A stretch of DNA of 10,260 nt. Source: Gammaproteobacteria bacterium. GTDB lineage: Bacteria > Pseudomonadota > Gammaproteobacteria > Xanthomonadales > Xanthomonadaceae. A program made the translations under genes and the position numbers. The stretch lies in contig JAUIJO010000105.1 of the NCBI GenBank assembly GCA_030431185.1, forward strand, positions 1-10,260, read 5' to 3'. The notes under the pieces were generated by a model that saw nothing but the letters and a program-made list of their open reading frames with translations, made no database searches and had not been told where the DNA came from. Shown piece by piece: positions 8,704-10,260 of this stretch (positions are counted from its first letter, which is position 1; every line of letters starts with the position of its first letter).

Positions 8704-8718
8704 GTGATCGATAATCAC
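8704..8718. promoter_or_regulatory. Palindrome GTGAT-N5-ATCAC
   Basis: Perfect five-base arms surround CGATA. It lies next to the TAACA/TGTTA array, in the AT-richer part of the gap between the XRE gene and groESL. It could be a binding site for the XRE protein or another dimeric regulator. No known regulon is recognised. Confidence 0.35.
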
Positions 8719-8728
8719 ATCCATCTGT

Positions 8729-8741
8729 CTACCAATGGTAG
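8729..8741. promoter_or_regulatory. Palindrome CTACC-AAT-GGTAG
   Basis: This is a perfect 13-base inverted repeat with a three-base centre. A shorter related palindrome, CTAC-CT-GTAG, occurs at 8802-8811. Together they are candidate operator sites between the XRE gene and the putative small RNA. The function is unknown. Confidence 0.35.
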
Positions 8742-8742
8742 C

Positions 8743-8774
8743 GGCTTGTGTCATGATTTCGTGAAGCACAAGCC
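8743..8774. repeat. Strong hairpin, 13 paired positions
   Basis: GGCTTGTG (8743-8750) pairs with CACAAGCC (8767-8774). TCATG then pairs with CGTGA around an ATTT loop, with one G-T pair and a two-base bulge (AG). There is no T run on either side, so it is not a standard terminator. It may be an RNA structure, or a protein site in DNA. It is close to the likely start of divergent transcription. Confidence 0.5.
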
Positions 8775-8831
8775 ATATTCGGCCGTATTCAGGTCTCGAT
8801 GCTACCTGTAGTGCACGTTTTTGGGGGCTTG

Positions 8832-9005
8832 CAGGGCTGGCCAAGCTGACGCTGAACGCGCAATATCCTCCCAGGCCGACAAGGAAGGCCGGTATCAGAC
8901 ACTGACGTCTGGTCAGCAGAATGGCGCAAGGACGCGCGAGCTCAGGAAGGGCCATCTCTGTACCAGGAAAGGGCGCGTCACTTCGGGGACGCGTCCTTTC
9001 TTTTT
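8832..9005 (+). ncRNA. Candidate structured small RNA ending at an orphan terminator
   Basis: No protein gene on the plus strand leads into the terminator at 8967-9005, yet the bases before it fold well on paper. CAGGGCTGGCC (8832-8842) pairs with GGCCATCTCTG (8950-8960) with one G-T pair and one mismatch. Inside it, CTGA (8852-8855) pairs with TCAG (8942-8945) and CGCGC (8857-8861) with GCGCG (8934-8938). Within that are a GGCC hairpin (8874-8890) and competing hairpins near 8896-8916. This would be a rod-like RNA of about 175-180 nt with a 3' terminator. It resembles no tRNA, tmRNA, RNase P or SRP RNA that I recognise. A 6S-like rod is possible but unproven. I find no convincing -35/-10 pair, so the 5' end is approximate. 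Confidence 0.4.
8967..9005 (+). terminator. Factor-independent terminator upstream of groESL
   Basis: GAAAGGGCGCGTC (8967-8979) pairs with GACGCGTCCTTTC (8988-9000): 13 pairs, one of them G-T, around an 8-base loop that contains a TTCG tetraloop. The T run TTTTT at 9001-9005 extends the CTTTC end of the stem. It reads on the plus strand and lies about 60 bases before the groESL heat-shock promoter. It ends whatever is transcribed from 8.6-8.97 kb, and it also insulates groESL from upstream transcription. Confidence 0.8.
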
Positions 9006-9066
9006 GCCCGCGGCCAGCGGGCGGGCGCCGGCGGGACGCCCTGCGCGGAAAATTTCGCGTGCCCCC

Positions 9067-9092
9067 CTTGAAAGCCCTCGCCGCCCCCCCAT
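9067..9092 (+). promoter_or_regulatory. Sigma-32 (RpoH) heat-shock promoter of groESL
   Basis: CTTGAAA (9067-9073) and CCCCAT (9087-9092) are separated by 13 bases. This matches the RpoH promoter consensus in both elements and in spacing. The C run before CTTGAAA also fits. Transcription would start near 9100, leaving a leader of about 110 bases before groES. Confidence 0.88.
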
Positions 9093-9133
9093 CCTTTCGC
9101 CATCCCGGTGCGCCGGGCGCTGTTCGTCCCGGG

Positions 9134-9162
9134 TTTGGCACTCACTCGGGGCGACTGCCAAA
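9134..9162 (+). promoter_or_regulatory. CIRCE operator (HrcA binding site) in the groESL leader
   Basis: TTGGCACTC (9135-9143), nine bases, then GACTGCCAA (9153-9161). The CIRCE consensus is TTAGCACTC-N9-GAGTGCTAA. The third position differs in both arms in a compensating way (G and C), and one right-arm base (C at 9155) breaks the symmetry. The outer pair T9134/A9162 extends the repeat. It lies between the predicted transcription start and groES, a usual place for HrcA repression. Confidence 0.85.
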
Positions 9163-9208
9163 ACTCCGAAAATTGTTTCCCACAATCAACCACTTGCGTG
9201 AGGTTCCA

Positions 9209-9496
9209 ATGAACATCAAGCCGCTCTACGACCGCGTGGTCATCAAGCGCATGGAAGAAGAGAAGATGTCCGCCGGCGGCATCGTCATCCCCGACTCGGC
9301 CACCGAAAAGCCGATCAAGGGTGAGGTCGTGGCCGTGGGCACCGGCAAGGTGCTCGACAACGGCGACGTGCGCGCGCCGGTGGTCAAGGTCGGCGACAAG
9401 GTGCTGTTCGGCAAGTACAGCGGCACCGAGGTCAAGCTCGACGGCACCGAGTACCTGGTGGTGAAGGAAGACGACATCTTCGCGACGATCGGCTGA
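9209..9496 (+). CDS. groES: Co-chaperonin GroES
   Basis: GroES is the 10-kDa heptameric lid of the GroEL chamber (cytoplasm). At 95 residues it is full length. It starts MNIKPLYDRVVIKRMEEE, has the mobile loop SAGGIVIPDSATEKP at 21-35 that contacts GroEL, followed by GEVVAVG, and ends with VKEDDIFATIG. The same frame is open upstream into the leader, but the ATG at 9209 is fixed by the family N-terminus and by the GAGG ribosome binding site 5 bases before it (9191-9194 region onward). It is the first gene of the groES-groEL operon. Transcription is probably controlled by both sigma-32 activation and HrcA repression at CIRCE, which makes it the best-supported regulated operon of the window. 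Confidence 0.98.
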   Translation: MNIKPLYDRVVIKRMEEEKMSAGGIVIPDSATEKPIKGEVVAVGTGKVLDNGDVRAPVVKVGDKVLFGKYSGTEVKLDGTEYLVVKEDDIFATIG

Positions 9497-9555
9497 TCGC
9501 GCCGTCGCCCTGCCACCGCTCCCCCTATTCCATTGAATTTCTGAGGTAATCCGCA

Positions 9556-10260
<705 letters not shown>

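Noticed and set aside
8629..8811. Plus-strand open frame of 60 codons upstream of groES
   Set aside because: It has no ribosome binding site or recognisable similarity and runs through the palindrome cluster.
8605..9141. Minus-strand open frame of 178 codons across the 8.6-9.1 kb gap
   Set aside because: It crosses the terminator and the groESL promoter. The middle part reads somewhat protein-like, but no family, ribosome binding site or codon pattern supports it.

Overview
The window is GC-rich bacterial chromosome. It looks like the Xanthomonadaceae/Lysobacteraceae branch of the Gammaproteobacteria (Lysobacter, Luteimonas and relatives). This rests on the gene content and order (cutA-dsbD-tlpA, aroQ-accB-accC, groES-groEL), the protein sequences, and a GGGAATGGAGAATGGG-type repeat that I associate with that family. 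The taxonomic call is inference; there is no rRNA here.

Layout. From base 1 to about 8.6 kb every supported gene is on the minus strand. Read in transcription order, right to left, they are: an XRE-type regulator (8608-8204); a secreted endonuclease I with lamin-tail-like and Ig-like N-terminal regions (8123-6375); an operon cutA (6290-5967), dsbD (5974-3536), tlpA-like thioredoxin (3539-2949) with overlapping stop/start codons; then aroQ (2778-2335), a small exported LprI/DUF1311-type protein (2338-1892), accB (1832-1374), a four-helix-bundle (23S rRNA intervening-sequence protein family) gene (about 1377-982), and accC (927 to beyond base 1). From about 8.6 to 9.2 kb there is a 600-base stretch with no convincing protein gene. 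It holds operator-like palindromes, a strong hairpin, a factor-independent terminator on the plus strand with no protein gene in front of it, and the heat-shock control region of groESL. groES (9209-9496) and groEL (9556 to beyond the right end) read on the plus strand.

How the genes work together. AccB and AccC are the biotin carrier and biotin carboxylase of acetyl-CoA carboxylase. AroQ is a shikimate-pathway dehydratase. DsbD moves reducing power across the inner membrane to periplasmic thioredoxin-like proteins such as the TlpA-like partner encoded next to it. GroES/GroEL form the folding chamber; their promoter region shows both a sigma-32-type promoter and a CIRCE (HrcA) operator.

Most unusual points: (1) a four-helix-bundle gene bounded by inverted copies of a GGGAATGG-type repeat sits between accB and accC, looks like a small inserted cassette, and leaves accC with a pyrimidine-rich leader instead of a Shine-Dalgarno sequence; (2) a candidate structured small RNA of about 175-180 nt ends at the orphan terminator upstream of groESL, divergent from the XRE gene; (3) DsbD carries two N-terminal alpha domains instead of one; (4) cutA appears to have a leaderless promoter.
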